From positions 62,001-126,000 of the forward strand of contig BPKK01000005.1 in the NCBI GenBank assembly GCA_026005095.1: DNA of 64,000 nt. The letters are read 5' to 3'. The position numbers and the translations under genes were made by a program. The notes below the pieces were generated by a model, which saw only the letters and a program-made list of their open reading frames with translations, had not been told where the DNA came from and did not search any database. Every line of letters starts with the position of its first letter. Positions within the stretch are counted from its first letter, which is position 1. This DNA is from Silanimonas sp. GTDB taxonomy: Bacteria; Pseudomonadota; Gammaproteobacteria; Xanthomonadales; Xanthomonadaceae. Shown piece after piece: positions 55,033-64,000 of the stretch.

Positions 55033-57645
55033 ATGGATGCCCCTCCGCCCGCCTCCGGCCGGATGCCGCCAACCTCAACCGCGCCCGACCCGCTCGCCGC
55101 CCTGCGGGAGGAGAACGCACGGCTGCGAGACGAGCTGGAACGGCACTCACGGGCGCTGCGGGTGCAAGAAGCGCTGTTCGCCATTTCCGAGGTGGCGAAC
55201 TCCGGCCGCCCCACCCGCGAGGTGCTTTCCGAACTGCACCGCATCGTCGGCAGCCTGATGTATGCCGAGAACTTCTTCATCACCCGCTGGAACCCGGCCC
55301 GGCGCCTGCTGCGCTTCGTCTATTTCGCCGATAGCGCCGCCCCGGACAGCATCCAGGCCGGGACCGAGTTCGAGGAGGCCGAACTGCCGGGCAGCCTCAC
55401 CCTCGAGGTGATCCGCCGCGGCCGGCCATTGCGCGGCCCCTCGCGGGCACTGGCCCAGTCTCTCGGGATCGAGGCCACCGCCGGGCCGGAGAGCCACGAC
55501 TGGCTCGGCGTGCCGATCTCCGGCCCGGACGGCCCGAGCGGCGCGGTGGTGGTGCAGAGCTACGATCCGGCGATCGGCTACGGCCCGGAGGAAGAGCAGC
55601 TGCTGATATACGTGGCCGAGCACATCGGCAATGCCCTGGAACGCCACGAGGGCAATCGGGCGCTGGAGGAGCGGGTGCAGCAGCGCACCGAGGCCCTGCG
55701 CGCCGAGGTGCTGGAGCGCCAGCGCGCCGAGCGCCTGCAGGCCGCGCTCTACCGCATCACCGCTCTCGCGAGCCGGCACGAGCGCGAGGAGGACGAACCG
55801 CGTTTCTATGCCGAAGTGCATGGCATCATCGGCGAACTGATCGACGCCCGCAATTTCTACATCGCGCTGTGGGACGAGGAGCGCGACGAGATCAGCTTTC
55901 CTTACTCGGTGGACGAACGGAACCCTGTGCGGCCGCCACGCCAGGCCGGACGGGGGCTCACCGAGCACGTCATCCATACCGGCGAACCCCTCCTGGTGAG
56001 TGATGCCACCGCCCGCGGCCTGCAGGCCGCAGGGGTGATCCAGCGCAGCGGCACGCCGGCAATGTGGTGGATGGGTGCCCCGATGAAAGTCGATGACCAG
56101 CCGGTGGGCGTGATCGCGGTGCAAAGCTACCGCCACGATGTCGGCTACACCCCGCGCGACCTCGAGCTGCTGGGCTTCGCCGCCACCCACATCGCCACCG
56201 CCATCGGCCGCCGGCGCGCCGCCCAGGCCCTGCGCACGGCCTATCTGGAACTGGAGCGGCGGGTGGCCGAGCGTACCCGCGAACTGGCCCTGGCCAACGA
56301 GAGCCTGCGCCAGCAGATCAATGCCCGCGAGGGCATGGAGCGCCAGCTCAAGCACCAGGCCCTGCACGACAGCCTCACCGGGCTGCCGAACCGGCAGTAC
56401 CTGCTCGACCGCCTGGTGGCGGCGATGTCGCAGTATGCCGCGCAGCCCGAGCGCCTATTCGCGGTGCTGTTCCTCGACCTCGACCGCTTCAAGGTCATCA
56501 ACGATTCGGAAGGCCATCTGGTAGGCGATGCCCTGCTGCGCGAGGCAGCGCGGCGCATCGGCGAGTGCGTGCGCAGCCCCGACACCCTGGCCCGGCTCGG
56601 CGGCGACGAGTTCGCCGTGCTACTGGAGCGCATCCGCAGCATCGAGGACGTGATCCACGTGGCCGAACGCATCATGCAGGTGCTGGACCGCCCCTTCCTG
56701 GTCGAGGGCCGCGAGCTGCACAGCTCGGCCAGCGTGGGCATCGCCATGGCACAGCCGCACTATCACTCGGCCGAGGAGATCCTGCGCGATGCCGATACCG
56801 CGATGTACCGGGCCAAGGCCGATGGCCGCAAACGCTTCGCCCTGTTCGACGAGAACCTGCGACAAGTGGCGCAGCAGCGCCTGGAGCTGGAACGCGAGCT
56901 GCGGCGCGGCCTTGCGGAAGCCCAGTTCATCCCCTACTACCAGCCGATCGTCAGTCTCGGCAATGGCGCCGTGCTCGGCTACGAGACCCTGCTGCGCTGG
57001 CGTCGCACCGACGGCGAGGTACTGGCGCCGGGCGCCTTCCTCGGCCTTGCCGAGGAAACCGGGCTGATCGAGGAGATCGACTGGCGCATGTATGCCTGCG
57101 CCCTCCACGACCTGGCCCGCATCCTCCCCCGCCATGCCTATGTCACGGTGAACCTCTCGCCACGGCATCTGCTGGCCCCCGACTTCGCCGGGCGCTTCCT
57201 CGAGCTCGTCGAGGCCCAGCGTGCGCTGCCCTCACGGATCTGCGTGGAGGTGACGGAGGGCGCGCTGATCGACCGCAAGGACATGGCCCGGGCAGCCCTG
57301 GAAACCCTGCACCGGGCGGGCGTGCGGATCGTGCTCGACGATTTCGGCACCGGCTACTCGGCGCTCTCCTACCTGCAGCACTTCCCGCTGCATGGGCTGA
57401 AGATCGACCGCAGCTTCGCCTCAACCTTGGAGGGCGGGGGCCGGGGTGGCTCGCGCCCGATCATCCGCGCCATCGTCGCCATGGCGAACTCGCTCGAGCT
57501 CGAGGTGGTGGGCGAGGGCATCGAGACCGAGGAACAGCGCCAGGCCCTCTGGACCCTCGGCGTGCGCCAGGGCCAGGGCTACCACTTCGGCCACCCGGCA
57601 CCGCTCGAGCACTGGCTGGCGCAATCCACCGCGGACGCCAGCTGA
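55033..57645 (+). CDS. GAF-GAF-GGDEF-EAL c-di-GMP signalling protein
   Basis: An 870-residue cytoplasmic protein without membrane helices. A short coiled coil leads to a first GAF domain (about 45-190), a second GAF domain (about 230-390), a coiled linker, then GGDEF (signature G523-G-D-E-F527 in RLGGDEFAVLL, inhibitory RxxD as RSPD nine residues before it) and EAL (E651-T-L in YETLLRW, NLSPRHL, EVTEG, DDFGTGYSAL, KIDRSF, GEGIE). Both domains keep catalytic residues, so it may make and break c-di-GMP. ETL instead of EAL is a tolerated variant. The start at 55033 lies downstream of the divergent hemB promoter region. No gene forms an operon with it. Confidence 0.93.
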   Translation: MDAPPPASGRMPPTSTAPDPLAALREENARLRDELERHSRALRVQEALFAISEVANSGRPTREVLSELHRIVGSLMYAENFFITRWNPARRLLRFVYFADSAAPDSIQAGTEFEEAELPGSLTLEVIRRGRPLRGPSRALAQSLGIEATAGPESHDWLGVPISGPDGPSGAVVVQSYDPAIGYGPEEEQLLIYVAEHIGNALERHEGNRALEERVQQRTEALRAEVLERQRAERLQAALYRITALASRHEREEDEPRFYAEVHGIIGELIDARNFYIALWDEERDEISFPYSVDERNPVRPPRQAGRGLTEHVIHTGEPLLVSDATARGLQAAGVIQRSGTPAMWWMGAPMKVDDQPVGVIAVQSYRHDVGYTPRDLELLGFAATHIATAIGRRRAAQALRTAYLELERRVAERTRELALANESLRQQINAREGMERQLKHQALHDSLTGLPNRQYLLDRLVAAMSQYAAQPERLFAVLFLDLDRFKVINDSEGHLVGDALLREAARRIGECVRSPDTLARLGGDEFAVLLERIRSIEDVIHVAERIMQVLDRPFLVEGRELHSSASVGIAMAQPHYHSAEEILRDADTAMYRAKADGRKRFALFDENLRQVAQQRLELERELRRGLAEAQFIPYYQPIVSLGNGAVLGYETLLRWRRTDGEVLAPGAFLGLAEETGLIEEIDWRMYACALHDLARILPRHAYVTVNLSPRHLLAPDFAGRFLELVEAQRALPSRICVEVTEGALIDRKDMARAALETLHRAGVRIVLDDFGTGYSALSYLQHFPLHGLKIDRSFASTLEGGGRGGSRPIIRAIVAMANSLELEVVGEGIETEEQRQALWTLGVRQGQGYHFGHPAPLEHWLAQSTADAS

Positions 57646-57710
57646 GCACGGCGGCCGCAGCCGTCCGCCCGGCGCAGGCCCCCATCCCACCACTGCGGGC
57701 AGAAAAGGCG

Positions 57711-57743
57711 AAGCCCCGCCCGCCGTTCCGGCGGACGGGGCTT
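57711..57743 (-). terminator. Rho-independent terminator of katG
   Basis: A hairpin with arms of 14 bases (AAGCCCCGCCCGCC at 57711-57724 against GGCGGACGGGGCTT at 57730-57743) and one mismatch, with loop GTTCC. On the minus strand the stem is followed by CGCCTTTTCT, giving a T-rich run. It lies just after the katG stop; it could also block transcription from the upstream plus-strand gene, but no T tail exists on that side. Confidence 0.75.
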
Positions 57744-57755
57744 CGGAGCGGGGAG

Positions 57756-60089
<2,334 letters not shown>

Positions 60090-60174
60090 CGAAATCCCCT
60101 CGTCGCCGGGCCCTCACCCGCCACGCCCCATCACGGCGGGCAGCGGCTCGAAAGGGGGCGCCAGGGCGCCAGAT

Positions 60175-61950
60175 TCAGGCGGCGGCGTGCAGCTCGTGGG
60201 GCCCGAGGGCGACGATGCGGTTTCGGCCCTCGTGCTTGGCCCGGTACAGGGCGCGGTCGGCAGCGGCCAGCAGGTCCTCCAGCCCGACCTCTCCGGCGGC
60301 GAGCGTGGCCACGCCGAAGCTGGCGCTGATCCGCACCTCGCCGCCGCCGTCGAGCGGGATGGCAAGCCCGGCGATGGCGCGGCGGCAGGCCTCGGCATGC
60401 GCCAGCGCCGCCTCGCGGCTGCAGCCCTCCAGCAGCACCGCGAACTCCTCGCCGCCCAGACGGCCCACGACGCGCCGGCGCGCTGCGGCAGGCAGGGTGC
60501 GGATGGCCTCGCTCACGGCGCACAGCACCGCATCGCCGCCGAGGTGACCGTGCTCGTCGTTGATGCGCTTGAAGTGGTCGAGATCGAAGCTGATGAGGGC
60601 CAGGCCCTCGCCGCGCTTCGCGGCGCCCAGCAGGGCCTCGCCGACGAGGCGGGTGAAGTGGGCGCGGTTGGCGAAGCCGGTGAGCCGGTCGCTTTCCGAG
60701 AGGGCGCGGTAGCGCCGCTCGTCGCGGCGCAGCAACCAGGCCCAGGTGGCGGCCCCGGCCAGCAGGCCCAGCACCGAGAGCAGGGCGAGCAGGGCATTGC
60801 GGGCCTCGGCCCGGGCCAGGCGGGCTTTCAGGATGGCGGCCCGATGGCGGGCCTCGGCCAGGCGGAAGGCCTGCTCGCGCTGCAGCATCTCGTGCTGCAC
60901 CAGCTGCACGGCACGGTCCTTGATCCGCGCCTCGTCGGCGAGCGCCCGCTCGGCCGCCACATAGGCCTGCAGATGCGAGAGGGCGGCGCGATCGTCACCA
61001 CGCTGCCGGGCCACCTCGAACAGCACTTTCTCGGCCATCGCGGCCGACAGACTGGTCGGCGCGTTCGCGGCCCGGGACAGAGCCGCACGGGCCTGGGCCT
61101 CGGCACGCGTGAGATCGCCCAGCGCCAGCAGCAGCTCGGCGTCGAGGGCATGGAGTTCGGCCGCGAGCAGGGGGTAGCCAACCGCATCGGCCACCGCAAG
61201 GCGCGCCTCGAGATGGCGCTGGGCTTCGTCGAGGCGGCCCAGGCGACGCAGATGGCGCGCCTCCAGCCCATCGATGAAGCCCTGCCAGACCCCGTTCTCC
61301 CCGGCAGCATCGCAGGTGCCCCGCAGCACACCGATGTCCGGCTCGCGCGCCACTTCCGCCAGTTCGTCGGCGCGCGCCTTGAGGTAGCCGGCGAGGCAGG
61401 CCTGGCGTGGAGACGGCTGCCCTTCCAGCACCCGCTCGGCGTAATGCCGGGTGAGCTCGGCCTTGCCCATCTCCTGGTAGAGGATCGCCGCGGTCACCCA
61501 GAGGCTGCGCAGCGCATCCCGCAACTCCGCGGGCGCCGCGTCGTACTCCAGCAGGAGGCGGTGCAGGCGGCGCAGCGCCTCCTCGAACTGGCGGATGTTG
61601 GACAGCATGTTGACGGCGAGACTGCCGGCGGCAAGGCGCAGCGCCGGTGCCTCCGCGCGATCCGACAGGGCCTGGGCCACCGCGGCCGCCTCGCCCGGCC
61701 GCCCCTCGAGGCTCAGGCGGTAGGCCCGAAGGAGCTGGAGTTCCTCGCGCTGGGCGCGGGTGACGGGAGGCGGTCGCGCCTCCAGCGACCGGACACCGGC
61801 AAGGAACACGGGCACGTCCTGCGTGCGCAGGGCGAGCAAACGCTCCATCTCGGCCTGCAGGGCCGGATCCGTGCCGTCCCCGGGCGCAGCGCTCCCCGCG
61901 CCGGGCGAGGCCAGCAGCAGGGCCAGCAGCAGGGCGGCCCGGCGGCGCAT
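60175..61950 (-). CDS. TPR-sensor diguanylate cyclase (GGEEF) of the borosin operon
   Basis: A 591-residue protein. It has a signal peptide (about 1-22), a periplasmic helical-repeat (TPR-like) region to about 350, a short coiled coil, a membrane helix (387-406) and a GGDEF domain with intact GGEEF at 499-503 (RLGGEEFAVLL) and FDLDHFKRINDEHGH. No RxxD inhibitory site is seen in front of the signature. It should produce c-di-GMP in response to a periplasmic signal. Its ATG lies 3 bases after the borosin precursor stop, so it is almost certainly in that transcript. It has the same layout as the protein at 43256-44959. Confidence 0.9.
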   Translation of the reverse strand: MRRRAALLLALLLASPGAGSAAPGDGTDPALQAEMERLLALRTQDVPVFLAGVRSLEARPPPVTRAQREELQLLRAYRLSLEGRPGEAAAVAQALSDRAEAPALRLAAGSLAVNMLSNIRQFEEALRRLHRLLLEYDAAPAELRDALRSLWVTAAILYQEMGKAELTRHYAERVLEGQPSPRQACLAGYLKARADELAEVAREPDIGVLRGTCDAAGENGVWQGFIDGLEARHLRRLGRLDEAQRHLEARLAVADAVGYPLLAAELHALDAELLLALGDLTRAEAQARAALSRAANAPTSLSAAMAEKVLFEVARQRGDDRAALSHLQAYVAAERALADEARIKDRAVQLVQHEMLQREQAFRLAEARHRAAILKARLARAEARNALLALLSVLGLLAGAATWAWLLRRDERRYRALSESDRLTGFANRAHFTRLVGEALLGAAKRGEGLALISFDLDHFKRINDEHGHLGGDAVLCAVSEAIRTLPAAARRRVVGRLGGEEFAVLLEGCSREAALAHAEACRRAIAGLAIPLDGGGEVRISASFGVATLAAGEVGLEDLLAAADRALYRAKHEGRNRIVALGPHELHAAA

Positions 61951-61953
61951 CGC

Positions 61954-62229
61954 TCAACGTCCGGGCACGCGCTCCGGCGCCTCGTCGGGCGATTCCTCGT
62001 CCGGCGCGTCGTCGGGCAGGTCTTCCACCGGCCTCGGCTCGTCTTCCGGGGCATTCACCAGGCACCACAGCGGCGCCTGCACGCCGAAGGCCCGGGCGAG
62101 GGCGTGCGGATCGCGGGCCCGCAGGGCCTCACGGGCGGGCAGGTCGAGCGACGGATCGGCGAGCAGGGCGTCGAGGTCGGCGCCGGGCTGGCGGCCCAGG
62201 GTGTCGAGCAGGGCGATCAGCGGGTGCAT
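61954..62229 (-). CDS. putative split-borosin precursor peptide
   Basis: A 91-residue protein encoded 13 bases after the borosin-type methyltransferase and 3 bases before the diguanylate cyclase. Residues 1-50 look like the small helical binding domain of borosin precursors (LLDTLGRQPGADLDALLADP, then REALRARDPHALARAFG), comparable in pattern to SonA. Residues 52-60 are a short hydrophobic stretch (APLWCLVNA), followed by PEDEP and an acidic Pro/Glu/Asp tail to residue 91. In known systems the methyltransferase N-methylates backbone amides in such a hydrophobic core near the C-terminus. The likely core is about W55-N59. No peptidase gene is adjacent. If not a precursor, it is an unrecognised small protein. 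Confidence 0.7.
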   Translation of the reverse strand: MHPLIALLDTLGRQPGADLDALLADPSLDLPAREALRARDPHALARAFGVQAPLWCLVNAPEDEPRPVEDLPDDAPDEESPDEAPERVPGR

Positions 62230-62242
62230 GGCGCAGGCATCC

Positions 62243-63064
62243 CTATCCAGCCGGAGTGGCTGAACGGATGCTGACAGCAGGCTCCGCGCCATGCAAGGGC
62301 TCGGGCTCGAGCGGCCGCGCCGGGGGCAGCACGAGGGTGCTGTGCATGTGCAGCCGGGCGCCGGCGAGCCCTGCGAGCGGCAGGGTCTCGATGCGCGGCC
62401 GGCCGACCGGCAGGGTGGCGGCCTCGTAGACGATGGCCGGGTGCTCCGGGGGGTAGTCCCGGAGCAGGCGCTCCACCAGTTGCTGGCGCTGCGCCGCGCT
62501 GCTTTCGCGAACGGCATAGGTACGGTCACCGGCCAGCCCGACCTGCCACAGCACCAGCCAGGCGCTGGTGTCGATCAGGCGCCGGTAGAACAGCAGCTGG
62601 CTTGCCTCGTAATGGGCGCAACCGACATGCCCGGGATCGATGCCGAGATCGGCGTAGAGGCAGTCCGCGGCCGAGATGCCGGGCTCCATCACCGCCTCGA
62701 AGCCTTCGGCCCGGGCCCGGGCCACGGCCACGTGCGGCACCTGGGCGAACACCCCGGGATGGCCGTAGAAGGCCCCCACCACGCGGCGCCCGGCCCGCAG
62801 CCCGGCCAGCAGGGTCTCCACCATCTCGCGGTAGGTGTGCTGGCGCGGCCTGCCCTCGGCGTACAGGCCCTGGAGGCTGCGGCTGTTCGGGTTGAGGGCC
62901 AGCGCCCAGGCCTCGACGAGGGGGTCGCTGGCCGCCACCCACACCACGTCGGCGGCCTCCAGCCAGCCGCGGGCCCGCGGGGTGAGGTGGGCGCCGAGCA
63001 TCATGCCAAGGCCTACGCAGGCGAGGTGCGGGCGGGGCGGCGAGGGCGGGGCGGCGTCGGTCAT
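62243..63064 (-). CDS. borosin-type peptide backbone alpha-N-methyltransferase (SonM-like)
   Basis: A 273-residue SAM enzyme of the tetrapyrrole-methylase fold, matching the stand-alone methyltransferases of split borosin RiPP pathways and the methyltransferase domain of OphMA. Key points are [15 protein letters not shown] at the start, the catalytic-region arginine and tyrosine in R74-x2-T77-Y78 (RQHTYREMV), Y100-GHPG104, [14 protein letters not shown] (120-132), [35 protein letters not shown] and [22 protein letters not shown]. No cobalamin or siroheme genes are nearby, so a porphyrin substrate is unlikely. It lies 30 bases after a GNAT gene and 13 bases before the putative precursor. Confidence 0.87.
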   Translation of the reverse strand: MTDAAPPSPPRPHLACVGLGMMLGAHLTPRARGWLEAADVVWVAASDPLVEAWALALNPNSRSLQGLYAEGRPRQHTYREMVETLLAGLRAGRRVVGAFYGHPGVFAQVPHVAVARARAEGFEAVMEPGISAADCLYADLGIDPGHVGCAHYEASQLLFYRRLIDTSAWLVLWQVGLAGDRTYAVRESSAAQRQQLVERLLRDYPPEHPAIVYEAATLPVGRPRIETLPLAGLAGARLHMHSTLVLPPARPLEPEPLHGAEPAVSIRSATPAG

Positions 63065-63094
63065 GGCGCGGGTCGCGGGAGGCCGGCACGCAGC

Positions 63095-63625
63095 CTACCC
63101 GGCGGCCATGGCCTCCGGAGCCCGGCACTCCCAGCCGCAGGGCACCGCGACATCGGGCCGCGGCGGCACCGGCCGGAAGCCCAGGCGCCGCATCAGGGCC
63201 GCCATCGCCGCGTGCCCGGCGGCATGGTGGCAGGTCAGGGCGGCGAGGCCCACCGCCGCGAAGGCCCAGGGCCGCAGGGCGCCGATCGCGGCACTGGCCG
63301 CGCCGCGCCCCTGCCAGGCCGGGAAGAGCAGTACCCCGACCTCGCCCTCGCCGCCGCGCCAGCCACGGCCGCGCAGGGCCAGCCCGAGCAGCCCTGCCGC
63401 ACAGCCCCCATGCTCGATGATCCAGTGGCGGAAGCGGCCCCCGGCCGCCTGCTGGTGGGCAAGCGCGAGGTCGGCCGCACGGCGGGCATGCGCCTCGGCA
63501 AGGGGCGGCCCCACCCAGTGCATCACCGCAGCATCGGTGAACAGGGCGCGGTACAGGCCCTCGTCGCCGGCCGCATAGGGCCGGAGCAGGAAGGGCGGGG
63601 CCGGCAGGGGCGGCGCATCGGGCAT
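63095..63625 (-). CDS. GNAT-family N-acetyltransferase
   Basis: A 176-residue GNAT acetyltransferase of the RimJ/RimL-like group. It has [18 protein letters not shown] at the start, the acetyl-CoA-binding motif A around [23 protein letters not shown] (Q/R-x-x-G-x-G/A as QGRGAA), and the motif B region [16 protein letters not shown]. It heads the operon with the borosin methyltransferase 30 bases downstream. It might acetylate the peptide product, or be unrelated; the substrate is unknown. The ATG at 63625 is chosen by alignment. Confidence 0.83.
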   Translation of the reverse strand: MPDAPPLPAPPFLLRPYAAGDEGLYRALFTDAAVMHWVGPPLAEAHARRAADLALAHQQAAGGRFRHWIIEHGGCAAGLLGLALRGRGWRGGEGEVGVLLFPAWQGRGAASAAIGALRPWAFAAVGLAALTCHHAAGHAAMAALMRRLGFRPVPPRPDVAVPCGWECRAPEAMAAG

Positions 63626-63665
63626 CGGCGCCAGCCTGCCATGCTGAACGGCCGGGCGGGGCAAC

Positions 63666-63694
63666 TTGTCCACAGCCCCGGCGGCTGGCATGAT
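63666..63694 (+). promoter_or_regulatory. putative sigma-70 promoter of rpmB
   Basis: TTGTCC at 63666-63671 and CATGAT at 63689-63694, with a 17-base spacer; each hexamer matches four of six consensus bases. It lies about 157 bases before the rpmB ATG, leaving a long leader of about 150 bases. The region is divergent with the GNAT/borosin operon. Confidence 0.4.
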
Positions 63695-63850
63695 GCGCGG
63701 CTCCCTCGGGCTCCCGCGCACATCGGCCGGGTCCGCCCGCAGGGCGTTTTCCGTCCAGCCCTGCTTCGCCGGGGCCCGGCCCGTGGCCGGTGGACGGGCC
63801 GAAGCCACCCGGGCAACGGGGGGCACCCACGCAGCACCCAGGAGGGCCAG

Positions 63851-64000
63851 ATGGGCCGCAAGTGTCAGCTGACCGGCAAGGGCGTGATGTCGGGCAACAA
63901 TGTTTCCCACGCCAACAACAAGACCCGCCGCCGTTTCTCGGCGAACATCCATGAGCGCCGTTTCTGGGTGGCCAGCGAGAACCGCTGGGTGAAGCTGCGC
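63851..64000 (+). CDS. rpmB: 50S ribosomal protein L28 (5' part, cut by window end)
   Basis: The first 50 codons of L28: [20 protein letters not shown], then [19 protein letters not shown] and [10 protein letters not shown], with normal proteobacterial features. The usual protein is about 78 residues, so roughly a third lies beyond the window. A strong ribosome site (AGGAGGG, 63839-63845) precedes the ATG. In most proteobacteria rpmG follows directly, outside this window. Confidence 0.95.
   Translation, partial: MGRKCQLTGKGVMSGNNVSHANNKTRRRFSANIHERRFWVASENRWVKLR

Noticed and set aside
60120-60174. GC-rich repeat (GGCGCC pairs) just after the cyclase gene as a terminator
   Set aside because: The repeat lacks a stable loop and T-run on the minus strand, so evidence is insufficient.
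62243-63064. Annotation of the methyltransferase as a uroporphyrinogen or cobalamin-precursor methylase
   Set aside because: The fold is shared, but the conserved blocks follow SonM/OphMA and the neighbour is a precursor-like protein; no tetrapyrrole methylation genes are nearby.

Overview
The window is a 64 kb piece of a GC-rich (roughly 70%) bacterial chromosome. Gene content and order fit a gammaproteobacterium, most likely of the Xanthomonadales/Lysobacterales. The support is a bioB-bioF-bioH-bioC cluster beside comF and ubiA, glyQ-glyS, tamA-tamB, rep, ttcA-rdgC, plsB, rsmG-parA-parB, a cysteine-free (magnesium-type) HemB and an rpmB of gammaproteobacterial type. This placement is an inference. 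Nearly all the DNA is coding. No rRNA, tRNA, CRISPR, insertion sequence or prophage gene was seen. Genes are packed into operons with many 1-4 base start/stop overlaps (ATGA, TGATG, GTGA).

Layout. 0.1-1.6 kb: a PLP-dependent dehydratase and an NTF2-like protein. 1.6-5.4 kb: biotin operon (minus strand). 5.5-7.1 kb: comF facing ubiA. 7.1-13.5 kb: a surface/outer-membrane block with a patatin fused to a beta-barrel, a GDSL-esterase autotransporter and a TonB-dependent receptor. 13.5-22.1 kb: glyQ-glyS-tamA-tamB, chained by overlaps. 22.1-25.4 kb: a glutamine amidotransferase, membrane proteins, and a lower-GC pocket with a secreted cysteine-rich protein and a CPBP protease. 25.5-27.5 kb: tatABC and an RDD protein. 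27.5-36.5 kb: a SYLF protein, hemH, a hydrolase, ttcA-rdgC-ygjP, a YdcH-type protein and plsB. 36.5-42.1 kb: lipoproteins, an e(P4)-like phosphatase, rep, tdk and mutM. 42.2-45.3 kb: an operon with a degenerate MASE2-GGDEF protein, an intact GGEEF cyclase and an EF-hand protein. 45.3-50 kb: an epimerase, rsmG, parA, parB, a glycosyltransferase and a LAB_N protein. 50-54.9 kb: a VIT1-like transporter, cytochrome b561, an orphan ParA, a gamma carbonic anhydrase, aroE and hemB. 55-60 kb: a GAF-GGDEF-EAL protein and katG, which has an OxyR-type site upstream. 60.2-63.6 kb: a four-gene operon. 63.85 kb to the end: rpmB, cut by the window edge.

The most interesting locus is at 60.2-63.6 kb. A 273-residue methyltransferase closely resembles the alpha-N-methyltransferases of split borosin RiPP systems (SonM of Shewanella; related to the methyltransferase domain of OphMA). 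A separate 91-residue protein follows it directly and has the layout of a borosin precursor: a small helical binding domain, a short hydrophobic core (WCLVNAPED) and an acidic tail. They sit between a GNAT acetyltransferase and a TPR-GGEEF diguanylate cyclase, apparently in one transcript. The locus probably makes a backbone N-methylated peptide whose operon also carries a c-di-GMP synthase.

Other points of interest are the retained c-di-GMP inhibitory site in the degenerate GGDEF protein, the OxyR-like site before katG, the cysteine-rich protein/CPBP pair, and the coupling of glycyl-tRNA synthetase to the TAM outer-membrane assembly genes.
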